From positions 1 to 64,000 of the forward strand of contig DYHH01000017.1 in NCBI GenBank assembly GCA_020724265.1: a stretch of DNA of 64,000 bases. The letters are read 5' to 3'. Shown here one piece after another: positions 37,009 to 45,481 of the stretch. Within the stretch, counting starts at the first letter, position 1; each line of letters starts with the position of its first letter. The notes beneath the pieces are model-generated. The model made no database searches and was not told the DNA's origin. It saw only the letters and a program-made list of their open reading frames with translations. Origin of the DNA: Melioribacter roseus (GTDB lineage Bacteria; Bacteroidota; Ignavibacteria; Ignavibacteriales; Melioribacteraceae). Position numbers and translations under genes: made by a program.

Positions 37009-39045
37009 TTAATTATCTTCTTTTCTTTCTACAAGAGTTAGTATTGAATATACCGCAACAATCTCATCCTCTTGATTTACAACTTCAACATACCATTCAA
37101 CAACCCCATTGGGGATATCTTCAGGCTGACGTTTTTCTTTATATGTTTTTCTTTTACAAGTTAATTTAGCTTGAATCGTATCACCGATATAAACAGGTTT
37201 TGTGAATCGAAGGTTCTCTAATCCGTAATTTGCGAGTACAGGACCTTTTGCCGGATGAACAAACAAGCCTGCTGCTGCAGATAAAACAAAATAACCGTGA
37301 GCAACTCGTTTTTCAAACATTGAATGACGGGCAGCAATATCATCCATGTGCGCATAGAAATAATCACCGCTGATACCGGCAAAGTTTACAATATCTGTTT
37401 CTGTTACTGTGCGTCTTGGTGAAATAAGGGTCTCACCGATTTCCAATTCTTCAAAATATTTTCTGAATGGATGAATCAGATCGATTTTGTATTGCGCACC
37501 TTTAAGATATTGTCCGCTTACTTTTGTTAACATTGTCGGATGACCTTGAAGAGCAACTCTCTGCATATATTTTAATACGCTTCGGATACCTCCTAGTTCT
37601 TCGCCGCCGCCGGCTCTTCCCGGACCGCCGTGTGTCATATGGGGTAGAGGTGAGCCGTGCCCTGTTGATTCTTTTGCACAATCTTTATTGATGATATTTA
37701 TTCTACCGTGATATGAACCACATTCTAAAATAAATTTTTCGGCAGCGTCTGAATTTGTTGTGTATAACGACGCAACCAAACTTCCTTGACCGAGATTAAC
37801 TATTTTAATTGCATCATCTATTGTTTCGTACGGCATTACGGTATTGACTGGACCGAAAGCTTCAACCTCATGCGGTTCGGAAGTATTTAGCGGATCATTA
37901 CATTTAAGTAAAACGGGACTAGCAAATGCAGAATTTTTATTTTCAAATTTTTCGTTGCCTTCGTAAACGACTTCCAAAGAGTTTTTAAGTAATTCAATTT
38001 TTTCATTTAACATTTCCGCATAACGCTTGCCTCCGAGAGAACCCATTCTTGTTTCTTTATCGGAAGGATCACCGATTTTGATTTTAACCAATCTTTCTTT
38101 TATTGCTTCGGTAACATCACCTATTAAATTTGCCGGAACAAGAGTTCTTCTAATTGCCGTACATTTCTGCCCGGCTTTGGAAGTCATTTCATTTACTACT
38201 TCTTTAACAAATAGGTTGAATTCTTCCATATCTGTAGTTATATCAGGAGCAAGTACAGATGCATTAAGGGAATCTGCCTCAAGATTAAATCGAACAGAAT
38301 TTTTAATAATGTTCGGATGAGATTTAAGTTTTTGTCCTGTTGCAGCAGAGCCGGTAAAAGTAACAACATCCTGGTTTGTTAAATGATCAAGTAAGTCAAC
38401 CGGTTCACCTAATATTAATTGAAGCGCACCTTCAGGAAGAATTTTTGAATCAATAATTGCTTCGGTTATTTTTACTGCAAGATGAGAGGATACCGGGGCA
38501 GGTTTAACAACTGCAGGCATCCCGGCTAAAAGGGTCGGAGCTAACTTTTCAAGCATTCCCCAGACAGGAAAGTTAAATGCATTTATATGAATAGCGACAC
38601 CTTGTAAAGGAACACATATATGCTGACCAACAAATGTTCCTTCTTTTGAAAGCATTTCCATATTTCCTTCGACCCAAACTTTGCCATCGGGAATTTCTCG
38701 TCTTCCTTTGCTTGCATAAGTAAATAGAGTTGATATTCCTCCTTCAATATCTACCCACGAATCAATTTTGGTTGCCCCGGTTTGATAAGAAGGCGGATAA
38801 AATTCATCTTTTCTTGTCATTAAATACTGAGCTAATTCTTTCAACATTCTGCCGCGCTGGTGAAATGTCATTTCTCTTAAATTAGCTCCACCGACTTTTC
38901 TTGCATAGTTCAAGATCGCTTTTATATCCAAACCGTCTGAAAAAAACTCGGTAATTTTTTCTCCGTTTACAGGATTAAATAAGGGTATAATATCTCCCGC
39001 CCCTTCAATCCATTTACCTAATGCATAAGATTTTAGTCGAATCAA
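37009..39045 (-). CDS. paaZ: PaaZ: oxepin-CoA hydrolase / 3-oxo-5,6-dehydrosuberyl-CoA semialdehyde dehydrogenase
   Basis: A 678-residue bifunctional ring-opening enzyme of phenylacetate catabolism. Residues 1 to about 520 form an aldehyde dehydrogenase with catalytic Cys in KAGQKCTAIRRTLVPA (about 294), Glu in FNLEADSLN (about 258) and the GSAATGQKL nucleotide motif. The C-terminal 150 residues are a MaoC-type (R)-hydratase with GDYFYAHMDD and RVAHGYFVLSAAAG. The two-domain order and length match PaaZ/PaaN. It hydrolyses oxepin-CoA and oxidises the aldehyde formed. AGGAGTAAAAA lies before the ATG. It is the outlying end of the paa region, separated from paaY by a receptor, a lipoprotein and a sulfatase gene. 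Confidence 0.94.
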   Translation of the reverse strand: MIRLKSYALGKWIEGAGDIIPLFNPVNGEKITEFFSDGLDIKAILNYARKVGGANLREMTFHQRGRMLKELAQYLMTRKDEFYPPSYQTGATKIDSWVDIEGGISTLFTYASKGRREIPDGKVWVEGNMEMLSKEGTFVGQHICVPLQGVAIHINAFNFPVWGMLEKLAPTLLAGMPAVVKPAPVSSHLAVKITEAIIDSKILPEGALQLILGEPVDLLDHLTNQDVVTFTGSAATGQKLKSHPNIIKNSVRFNLEADSLNASVLAPDITTDMEEFNLFVKEVVNEMTSKAGQKCTAIRRTLVPANLIGDVTEAIKERLVKIKIGDPSDKETRMGSLGGKRYAEMLNEKIELLKNSLEVVYEGNEKFENKNSAFASPVLLKCNDPLNTSEPHEVEAFGPVNTVMPYETIDDAIKIVNLGQGSLVASLYTTNSDAAEKFILECGSYHGRINIINKDCAKESTGHGSPLPHMTHGGPGRAGGGEELGGIRSVLKYMQRVALQGHPTMLTKVSGQYLKGAQYKIDLIHPFRKYFEELEIGETLISPRRTVTETDIVNFAGISGDYFYAHMDDIAARHSMFEKRVAHGYFVLSAAAGLFVHPAKGPVLANYGLENLRFTKPVYIGDTIQAKLTCKRKTYKEKRQPEDIPNGVVEWYVEVVNQEDEIVAVYSILTLVERKEDN

Positions 39046-39146
39046 TTTTTACTCCTAAAAAATATTTAGTGCAATTTAAGACAAAGCGTCCGCTAAGTTA
39101 AAGGATTTTCGAATAGTTATCAATTTGGAGTTGAATAGAATAAAAA

Positions 39147-39318
39147 GAGGCTGTTTCAAAAGTAAATATCAAATAAAAAATCTGTGAAAATCTCGCCAGA
39201 GTTCGGTCGAAGACTCCGTTGGAGTCTTCGGACTCTAAAGAGCGTAATCTGCCGACAGTTCAAATCTGCGGTATCTGCGTTCTAATTTTATAATAAACTT
39301 TACTTTTGAGACCGCCCC
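39147..39318. mobile_element. MITE-like element with 20-bp terminal inverted repeats
   Basis: The left end (39147-39166, GAGGCTGTTTCAAAAGTAAA) matches the inverted right end (39299-39318) at 17 of 20 positions. The 172-bp unit contains no reading frame but has a 10-bp hairpin with a three-base loop (39208-39230, CGAAGACTCC arm). Ends of this GAGGCTGT(T/C)TCAAAAGT kind resemble insertion-sequence termini, so it is probably a non-autonomous derivative. No clear target duplication is visible. It lies between paaZ and the receptor gene. Confidence 0.6.
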
Positions 39319-39327
39319 CTATTTAAA

Positions 39328-41748
39328 TTAAAAATCGTCACCATCGAGACCACCGCCTTCACCGTTTTGAGGTCTTCGCTGCTGTTTGTAATTGTTGATA
39401 TTGAATCGAAGATTTAACATTATGTCTGTTGACTCTCTTGTGGCAAGTCTATAAGTATATAAATCGGGAGTTTGAAGAGTATGTTCTCTTTTAAATGAGC
39501 TTAGCACATCACGCATTTGAAGAGTTGCGGTTAACATATTTTCAATTACGTCATACCTTAAAGCGGCATTAACAAAAAGAAAATCTTCTGTTCTTCCTTG
39601 CGATGAAACTGATGGACTATTATATATTGCATTCAACTGCATCTGAAGTCTATCTGTTAATTTTATGATATTGTTAAATCTTACATTCCAGTTGAAGCTT
39701 GTTCTCGAAAATTCTCTATCGTTTATAGTTCCTTCAATTCTATAATCATAAATATTACCGATTAGGTTAACATTCCAATTTTTAATCGGGTCAAAATTAA
39801 AAAACAGCTCTGTTCCTAAAGAATAATCCTTTCCAACATTATCTACTGAGTTAAGAGTAATGCCGTCAGAATAAACGGAGCTAATCCTTTCGACTTTGTT
39901 ATTTACTATTCTATAATAACCCTCAACCGAAAAAACCATGTTGCCGATATATGTTTGATAACCCAACTCATATGAATCTATATACTCCGGGAGTAAACCA
40001 GGATTACCGATACGAACATTGTATGCATCCATCCACGTTTCAAAAGGTTCCAACTGCCAGCCGCGGGGACGGTTAATTCTTCTTGTATAACTTGTCATTA
40101 ACTGGTGCTTATCAAGAAATTCATAACTGAAGTGAGCAGAAGGAAAGAAATCCCATCTATCGATTTCAAAACTGCTGTTGTTTCGAGCGACATCAATTTG
40201 TCTGCCTGTATATTCACCTCTTGCACCGAATTGAAATCCTAATCTGCCGATTTTATTTGAATAAAGAGAATAAACAGAGTGAACGGTTTTGTCGTAGTTA
40301 GCTTCATTTCTGAAATCTATTTGTTCAACGTAATTATTAACATCGGCTTGATAATAGTAAAGACCGGTTCTTTCAGTCGATAATTCTAAATCAGTTTGAT
40401 AACCGGCTTCAAACTTACTCTTAGCATTAAGAGGCAATGTATAATCAAGTTTTATTCTAAAGTTTTCATCGGGACCTTCTTCGGTTGATTTTTGTCCGCT
40501 TATAACCGAACCATCTTGACGAAGATTGTTAATCGTATATTCTTCGTTTTCCGCATTATCATAACTTATATCTGCAGTTAGTTGGTGACCGGCTTCGTTA
40601 AACTTAAGGAGGTAATTAAGAAACAAACTATAAGAATATCCGCTTCTCTCACGATCGGAATAACTTCTAAAAAATAGTCTTGAGGGGTCATCTGAAGTCC
40701 ATTGGTTATAACTTAAGTTAGAAATTCTATTAAAAGCTCTATCGGAAAATCTTCCGCCCAGTGTAATAAGATTTCCTAAGCCCAAATTATATGAAAGTGA
40801 TCCGTTTAAACGAAGAAAAGTTCTGCCTCTTGTTCCGTTTCCATCGGAATCATAATAAGAATAGAATTCATCGCGGTTTGTCCAATTATTTTCTTCTTCA
40901 ACCATTTTGAACATACGTTTATTATAATTTGCTCCAAAGTTGGCTTGAAAATCACCGCTTTTATAATCAAAAATTCCTTCGGCACCGTATTGATCGTTTA
41001 ATCCGCCGTTTAATTCAGCAACACCGCTAATCCCAACTTGATCGGATTTTTTCATAACAATGTTAATAATTCCCGAAGTTCCTTCGGGGTCATATTTAGC
41101 GGAAGGATTAGTTATTATCTCTATGTTTTGTATTGAACTAGCGGGAATTTGCTGAAGAACATCACTTGCGTCAAGAACAGTTGGTCTTCCGTCAATTAAA
41201 ACCGTAAAATTTCCGCTTCCCCTTAAACTAACGTTTCCTTCAATATCAACAGTAACAGACGGAACATTTTCCAGGATATCAACTGCAGTACCGGAAGCGG
41301 CAGTAAATTGACTTCCGACATCAATTACTTTTTTGTCAATTTCATATGATATTGGTGAGCGTTGACCGCTGATTAATATTTCTTCCGTACCGTAAGTGTG
41401 AGGCGTCAATTTTATTTCGCCGATATCAAGTGGACCGGGATTTTGTATAATAATGTTATCAACAATTTTTTTATCAAACCCGATATAACTTGCTTCTAAG
41501 TAATAGGAACCGCGCTTTATTCTTTCAAGAAGGAAAATTCCATCTTTGTTGGTTACTGTTCCTGTAACTTGAGTACTATCTTCGGAATTAAATAAAACAA
41601 TATTGGCAAATTCCATAGGAATATTCGTGGAGAGTTCTAAAACTTTTCCCGTAATAGACGGTGGGTTCATCCCCCCGCCAGAACCTGGTCTTTGTTGTGC
41701 CGGAATTACTAAAAGAGGCAGCAGTAGAAGCAAAATATAAATACGCAT
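39328..41748 (-). CDS. TonB-dependent-receptor-like outer-membrane protein
   Basis: An 806-residue outer-membrane protein. Order of parts: signal peptide (IYILLLLLPLLVIPAQ), a carboxypeptidase-regulatory-like beta-sandwich (ITGKVLELSTNIPMEFANIVL, about 30-115), a plug domain (VDILENVPSVTVDIEGNVSLRGSG and ITNPSAKYDPEGTSGIINIVM, about 150-235), and a long beta-barrel of the OMP_b-brl_3 type ending near residue 790. The tail is Gly/Asp rich (GEGGGLDGDDF). Such receptors import or handle ligands with TonB energy; the ligand is not evident. Its place among paa genes could hint at aromatic uptake, which is only a guess. Confidence 0.88.
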   Translation of the reverse strand: MRIYILLLLLPLLVIPAQQRPGSGGGMNPPSITGKVLELSTNIPMEFANIVLFNSEDSTQVTGTVTNKDGIFLLERIKRGSYYLEASYIGFDKKIVDNIIIQNPGPLDIGEIKLTPHTYGTEEILISGQRSPISYEIDKKVIDVGSQFTAASGTAVDILENVPSVTVDIEGNVSLRGSGNFTVLIDGRPTVLDASDVLQQIPASSIQNIEIITNPSAKYDPEGTSGIINIVMKKSDQVGISGVAELNGGLNDQYGAEGIFDYKSGDFQANFGANYNKRMFKMVEEENNWTNRDEFYSYYDSDGNGTRGRTFLRLNGSLSYNLGLGNLITLGGRFSDRAFNRISNLSYNQWTSDDPSRLFFRSYSDRERSGYSYSLFLNYLLKFNEAGHQLTADISYDNAENEEYTINNLRQDGSVISGQKSTEEGPDENFRIKLDYTLPLNAKSKFEAGYQTDLELSTERTGLYYYQADVNNYVEQIDFRNEANYDKTVHSVYSLYSNKIGRLGFQFGARGEYTGRQIDVARNNSSFEIDRWDFFPSAHFSYEFLDKHQLMTSYTRRINRPRGWQLEPFETWMDAYNVRIGNPGLLPEYIDSYELGYQTYIGNMVFSVEGYYRIVNNKVERISSVYSDGITLNSVDNVGKDYSLGTELFFNFDPIKNWNVNLIGNIYDYRIEGTINDREFSRTSFNWNVRFNNIIKLTDRLQMQLNAIYNSPSVSSQGRTEDFLFVNAALRYDVIENMLTATLQMRDVLSSFKREHTLQTPDLYTYRLATRESTDIMLNLRFNINNYKQQRRPQNGEGGGLDGDDF

Positions 41749-41871
41749 AAATATTTCTTTCTTAACAATTATTGATGATTTTGGTTTATCTCTTTAAACA
41801 AATTAATGAGGTAAAAGGTTTAACAAAAAATTAGACGGGCAAAAATTTTTCGCCCGCTAGAATAATAAGGA

Positions 41872-42306
41872 CTAATTTTTTGTAAGAGTATATGTTCCGG
41901 TAATTTCAGGTACGAGGAATATTGATGGGAACTTAAAACTGCCAGTCATTGTGTTGCCGGATATTGTTCCTGTAAGTACCTCATCGTTGTTAGAGCCAAG
42001 AGAAACCGAAAAACTATTATTTACTACCTCCGCTAAACCGTCCGAAGAAGTGTTAGAATATGATCCCTGGGTTGTTGACGAACCCGAAACCATTTTATAA
42101 TTGACACTATAACTTGTAACAAATGCTTTCCCGCCAACATTTCCGATAATGATTGTCATGGTTGTATCCATACTGTTTTGCCCGCTATATGTCCCTACAG
42201 ATTCCGGAGCTTTTGGTTCTGCCGGATTTGAATCATCACTGCTGCAAGCAGCAAAAATTAAAGAAATTAATAATACAGTAAAAAAAAGTTTGCCTAGTCG
42301 TTTCAA
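41872..42306 (-). CDS. Lipoprotein of unknown function
   Basis: A 144-residue lipoprotein. The lipobox is LIFAAC with Cys at about residue 21, followed by a Ser/Asp-rich linker and a Ser/Thr/Asn-rich beta domain (GTYSGQNSMDTTMTI ... GTISGNTMTGSF ... GTYTLTKN), reminiscent of small lipocalin- or META-like barrels. No family is recognised. AGGAGAG precedes the ATG. It lies 123 bases upstream of the receptor gene on the same strand and may be cotranscribed. Confidence 0.7.
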   Translation of the reverse strand: MKRLGKLFFTVLLISLIFAACSSDDSNPAEPKAPESVGTYSGQNSMDTTMTIIIGNVGGKAFVTSYSVNYKMVSGSSTTQGSYSNTSSDGLAEVVNNSFSVSLGSNNDEVLTGTISGNTMTGSFKFPSIFLVPEITGTYTLTKN

Positions 42307-42394
42307 TTTTAACTCTCCTAATTTATTAATTATACCAAGTGTCTGATTTTATAAAGATACATGAAAAAAATATATTTTCAAACATAAACAAAGA

Positions 42395-44389
42395 CTAGTT
42401 ATGTAATGAATAATTTTCAATTATATATTGGGTTGATTGCAGCATTGAATGTGTATAGGTTAACATGCTGTCAACAACTTCCGGATAATCATCCGCAAAA
42501 TTTTTAATGCTTCGAGTTTTATATTCGTGTAGCTTTATGCCTCCATCTCGATTTTTGATTAAGAAAAATCTATCGCTTAGCACTCCAATATTATTGTCAT
42601 CCGTGAAATAAGCAAAACTTCGACTCTCCAATAATAAATCAATCCCCATTGTACTGTTGATATAAGGTAAGTTGAGCATACCAATAATTGTAGGCATTAC
42701 ATCGATCTGCATTGCTAGCTCATCATACTGCATGGGATTTTCTTTAATCCGTTCGGAAAAGAATATTAGAGGTGAATGAAAAAATGATAGCGGAATATCA
42801 TAAGGCTGAATTGTACTTCTTCCGTGATCTGCAAGAAAAACAAAAATGGTATTCTCATACCATTCACTTTGAGATGCTTTTTGCAAAAAATGTTTTATCG
42901 ACCAATCACAATATTGAACTAATTGCTCTTCTAAACTTGATGCGGTTGGAGTAAAATTAATTCCGGGTGGAATAATTTTAGGATCGTGATTACTTGCTGT
43001 AAGAATAGCAGCGAAAAATGGACGATTATCTTTTACTTCGTTTAATATATTCACTGTTTCATCAAACAAAATATGATCCGGCACCCCAAGTGTGCTTAAT
43101 ATCCATTCCGAAGGATAATTTCTTTCACAGAAAATTTTTTCAAATCCGTTTTCATATAAGAAGCCGGCGGTATTATCAAATTGATCATCGTGTGCAACAA
43201 AAAAATAATTTCGATAATTATTTTTCTTAAGCTCGTTAACAATTGTATGAATACGCGGAATTACAGCGGGCTTCATCGGGTGACGATTTAAAATTGTAGG
43301 GAAGGAAAAAAGTGTGGAATAAACCCCGTTGTAAGTGTGTATTCCCGAAGTGAAAAAATTGTCAAATGTTATTGCGTTTTCTGCTAAACTGTCAAGAACC
43401 GGGGTTAAGTTGCTGTTGTTTCCATACCTGTTCATTCTTACAGCTGCCATCGATTCCATTATTACTACTATAACATTTTGCTTTAATCCTTCACCTTTGG
43501 GAATAATTTTACGGGAAATCGGAGCTGGTTCAATTTCATTTTCTATTCCCAAAAATTTTCGACTGTACTCAATTGCTGTTTGATCATCAATAAAATTAAT
43601 TCGCTGTTCTTTAAGTTTGCTGTCCTCAAGCAGACTTGTAAGCAATGTAAAAACAGGATTCAAACCAAGCTGATTTGCAAACGAATATTCGGAAAAATAT
43701 GCTGTGCCAACTCTAATAGGTGACTTTTCTTCTATTCTTCCCCGGATTGCCAAAAAGATAAGTAAGAAAAAGAAGATGAATAAAAACAATCGTTTAACAA
43801 AAAACAGTACTGAGAATTTATTCGTGTTCTCTACAACTGTTTTTGTTTTTCGATAAAACTTTAGATCAATATAAACGAACAAAGAGCTCATCAACAAAAA
43901 CAGAATAACAAATCCAACCATAAACAAATCGCCCGCAATCATTCTAACTATAAAAGAAAAATCACTCACCCAGTTTAATATTACCGAAGTAGTGTTGGCA
44001 AAGTAATATTTGAAGTAGGGAATGTTTATGCTGGTTACTATAAATGCGGTTATGTAGAGAGGAATAATTAAAAACAAAATTAAAAAGTAGGGAAGCGTAT
44101 AGTTTTTTTTGAAAAACGAAAAAATCGATAGAACAATAAACGGAAGAATTAATATGTAACCTGAAATCACCGAGTCAAAACGGAAGCCGTACCAAAATGA
44201 AGTTAGTAAAAGTGAAATTCTTGAATCAACCGGAAGCTCTTCTGCATACTGCCAGTTAACGAAAAGCAGTATAATCCTAAATAAAGTGAAAAATAAAATT
44301 CCGGTTCCATACACAGATATTAAAAACTTTATATGAACCGGTATATAAGAAAATAAATTGTTTATAAGATTATTTTTGGAAGTCGTCAA
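42395..44389 (-). CDS. Membrane-anchored sulfatase of the LTA synthase family
   Basis: A 664-residue protein with five hydrophobic spans in the first 215 residues and a large extracytoplasmic sulfatase-fold domain after about residue 290. Metal-site motifs: VIVVIMESMAAVRM (Glu), the nucleophile-type Thr in FFTSGIHTYNGVYSTL, and FLADHGRS (Asp-His). The architecture is that of LtaS/phosphoglycerol transferases, which move polar head groups onto glycolipids or glucans. In a Gram-negative lineage the likely target is a periplasmic glycan or lipid; this is inference. The gene stands alone between the lipoprotein and paaY. Confidence 0.85.
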   Translation of the reverse strand: MTTSKNNLINNLFSYIPVHIKFLISVYGTGILFFTLFRIILLFVNWQYAEELPVDSRISLLLTSFWYGFRFDSVISGYILILPFIVLSIFSFFKKNYTLPYFLILFLIIPLYITAFIVTSINIPYFKYYFANTTSVILNWVSDFSFIVRMIAGDLFMVGFVILFLLMSSLFVYIDLKFYRKTKTVVENTNKFSVLFFVKRLFLFIFFFLLIFLAIRGRIEEKSPIRVGTAYFSEYSFANQLGLNPVFTLLTSLLEDSKLKEQRINFIDDQTAIEYSRKFLGIENEIEPAPISRKIIPKGEGLKQNVIVVIMESMAAVRMNRYGNNSNLTPVLDSLAENAITFDNFFTSGIHTYNGVYSTLFSFPTILNRHPMKPAVIPRIHTIVNELKKNNYRNYFFVAHDDQFDNTAGFLYENGFEKIFCERNYPSEWILSTLGVPDHILFDETVNILNEVKDNRPFFAAILTASNHDPKIIPPGINFTPTASSLEEQLVQYCDWSIKHFLQKASQSEWYENTIFVFLADHGRSTIQPYDIPLSFFHSPLIFFSERIKENPMQYDELAMQIDVMPTIIGMLNLPYINSTMGIDLLLESRSFAYFTDDNNIGVLSDRFFLIKNRDGGIKLHEYKTRSIKNFADDYPEVVDSMLTYTHSMLQSTQYIIENYSLHN

Positions 44390-44445
44390 TCCACAATACT
44401 CAGTCAGTATAAATTAATTATGGAAAGATATGAATTTCATTAAAA

Positions 44446-45036
44446 TTATTTAGTATCGCCCCATGTTTTATATTCAATGATATATTCGGGCAAATCTTTA
44501 GGAATTTCACGCAGAGGTTCACACTCTTTTAATGTTTCGTGAAGATGTTTGGGCAAGGCTTGATAAATTTTTGTCCCCTCGGTTTTCCATTTAGCCATCT
44601 CATCGGTAACATCTTTTACAATCTTTGCCGGGTTGCCGACAACAATTTTTCTATTAGGAATTTTCATTCCTTCGGGTACAAAGCAAAGAGCTCCTATTAT
44701 ACATTCATCACCGACTTCAACATTATCCATTACAACGGCGTTCATTCCTACTAAAGAATTTTTACCGATTGTAGCACCGTGAATTATTGCACCATGTCCA
44801 ATATGAGCTGATTCATGTAATCTAACGGTTACATTCGGGAACATATGGATAACACAATTTTCTTGAACATTGCATCCGTCTTCAATAATTATTTTACCGA
44901 AGTCGCCGCGTATTGCTGCACCCGGACCGATATAAACATCTTTTCCTATAATTACATTCCCGATAACACTCGCCGTCTTATGAACGAAAGCCGTCTTGTG
45001 GATTACCGGTTTAATGCCGCGATACTCGTAGATCAT
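44446..45036 (-). CDS. paaY: PaaY: phenylacetate-pathway hexapeptide-repeat thioesterase
   Basis: A 196-residue left-handed beta-helix protein of the gamma-carbonic-anhydrase-like family. The end WKTEGTKIYQALPKHLHETLKECEPLREI matches E. coli PaaY (also 196 residues) in position and pattern, which generic gamma-CA proteins lack. Metal-binding histidines are present in ENCVIHMFP and HIGHGAIIHGA. PaaY hydrolyses the dead-end CoA ester that inhibits the epoxidase. The ATG directly abuts an octamer repeat array and has no Shine-Dalgarno in front of it, so the repeat insertion may have altered its translation. A four-helix-bundle gene separates it from paaJ. Confidence 0.85.
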   Translation of the reverse strand: MIYEYRGIKPVIHKTAFVHKTASVIGNVIIGKDVYIGPGAAIRGDFGKIIIEDGCNVQENCVIHMFPNVTVRLHESAHIGHGAIIHGATIGKNSLVGMNAVVMDNVEVGDECIIGALCFVPEGMKIPNRKIVVGNPAKIVKDVTDEMAKWKTEGTKIYQALPKHLHETLKECEPLREIPKDLPEYIIEYKTWGDTK

Positions 45037-45068
45037 GTTATTAAGTTATTGAGTTATTTAGTTATTAG
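45037..45068. repeat. Left octamer array (4 x GTTATTNN)
   Basis: Four tandem octamers: GTTATTAA, GTTATTGA, GTTATTTA, GTTATTAG. They directly abut the paaY start codon and include the stop codon of the four-helix-bundle gene. The array is inverted relative to the one at 45450-45481, forming a pair that brackets the gene. Confidence 0.9.
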
Positions 45069-45438
45069 GGTGATTGTTTCTCTTTGCTTTGTTTAAGTAA
45101 CTTATATAACCGTTCAACAGTTTGAGGGTTTTCTCGTACATCCCCCGGAACTCTGATAAAATTTCATTGTCTATGTATTCTTCATCGAATGCCACAATCA
45201 TATGGTCCAATGTTTCACAAAGCGATCCACGCGCCTGTCTGCAGTATTGAATATTCTCTTGATAATGATATCTTCCAAATCCTTCGGCAATTTGGTTGGT
45301 AATTCCTCTTGAGGATCTTAACGTTTGATCCGTCAGTTTATATTTTTCTTCAACAGGAAATCTTTTAACAACCTTTGAAACAAATATGCGCAATTCCCGC
45401 GCAGACCTCCAAACTTCTAAATCTTCAAAAGTGTGCAT
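45058..45438 (-). CDS. Four-helix-bundle protein (23S rRNA intervening-sequence protein family), cassette A
   Basis: A 126-residue all-helical protein of the family first seen in 23S rRNA intervening sequences (TIGR02436/S23-like). The opening HTFEDLEVWRSARELRIFV, the central LRSSRGITNQIAEGFGRY and the RQARGSLCETLDHMI motif are characteristic. There is no rRNA here: the gene lies alone between paaJ and paaY, bracketed by inverted octamer arrays, with its own AAGGA ribosome binding site. Its last two Asn codons and stop come from the left array. The function of free-standing members is not known to me; related folds (diversity-generating-retroelement Avd) bind nucleic acid or reverse transcriptase. 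It looks like cargo or an effector of a small mobile cassette. Confidence 0.85.
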   Translation of the reverse strand: MHTFEDLEVWRSARELRIFVSKVVKRFPVEEKYKLTDQTLRSSRGITNQIAEGFGRYHYQENIQYCRQARGSLCETLDHMIVAFDEEYIDNEILSEFRGMYEKTLKLLNGYISYLNKAKRNNHPNN

Positions 45439-45449
45439 AGTTATTTTCC

Positions 45450-45481
45450 TTAATAACTTAGTAACATAATAACTTAATAAC
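45450..45481. repeat. Right octamer array (4 x TTAATAAC type)
   Basis: Four tandem octamers TTAATAAC, TTAGTAAC, ATAATAAC, TTAATAAC, the reverse complement of the GTTATTAA unit of the left array. The last base forms part of the paaJ stop codon (TAG on the minus strand at 45483-45481). Together with 45037-45068 it delimits a 445-bp cassette with 32-bp arms. Confidence 0.9.

Noticed and set aside
44446-45036. Plain gamma-carbonic anhydrase
   Set aside because: The C-terminal tail and 196-residue length match PaaY, and the gene lies among paa genes.
45037-45481. CRISPR array or 23S rRNA intervening sequence
   Set aside because: The repeats are contiguous 8-mers without spacers, and no rRNA sequence surrounds the S23-like gene; the same applies to 60661-61156.
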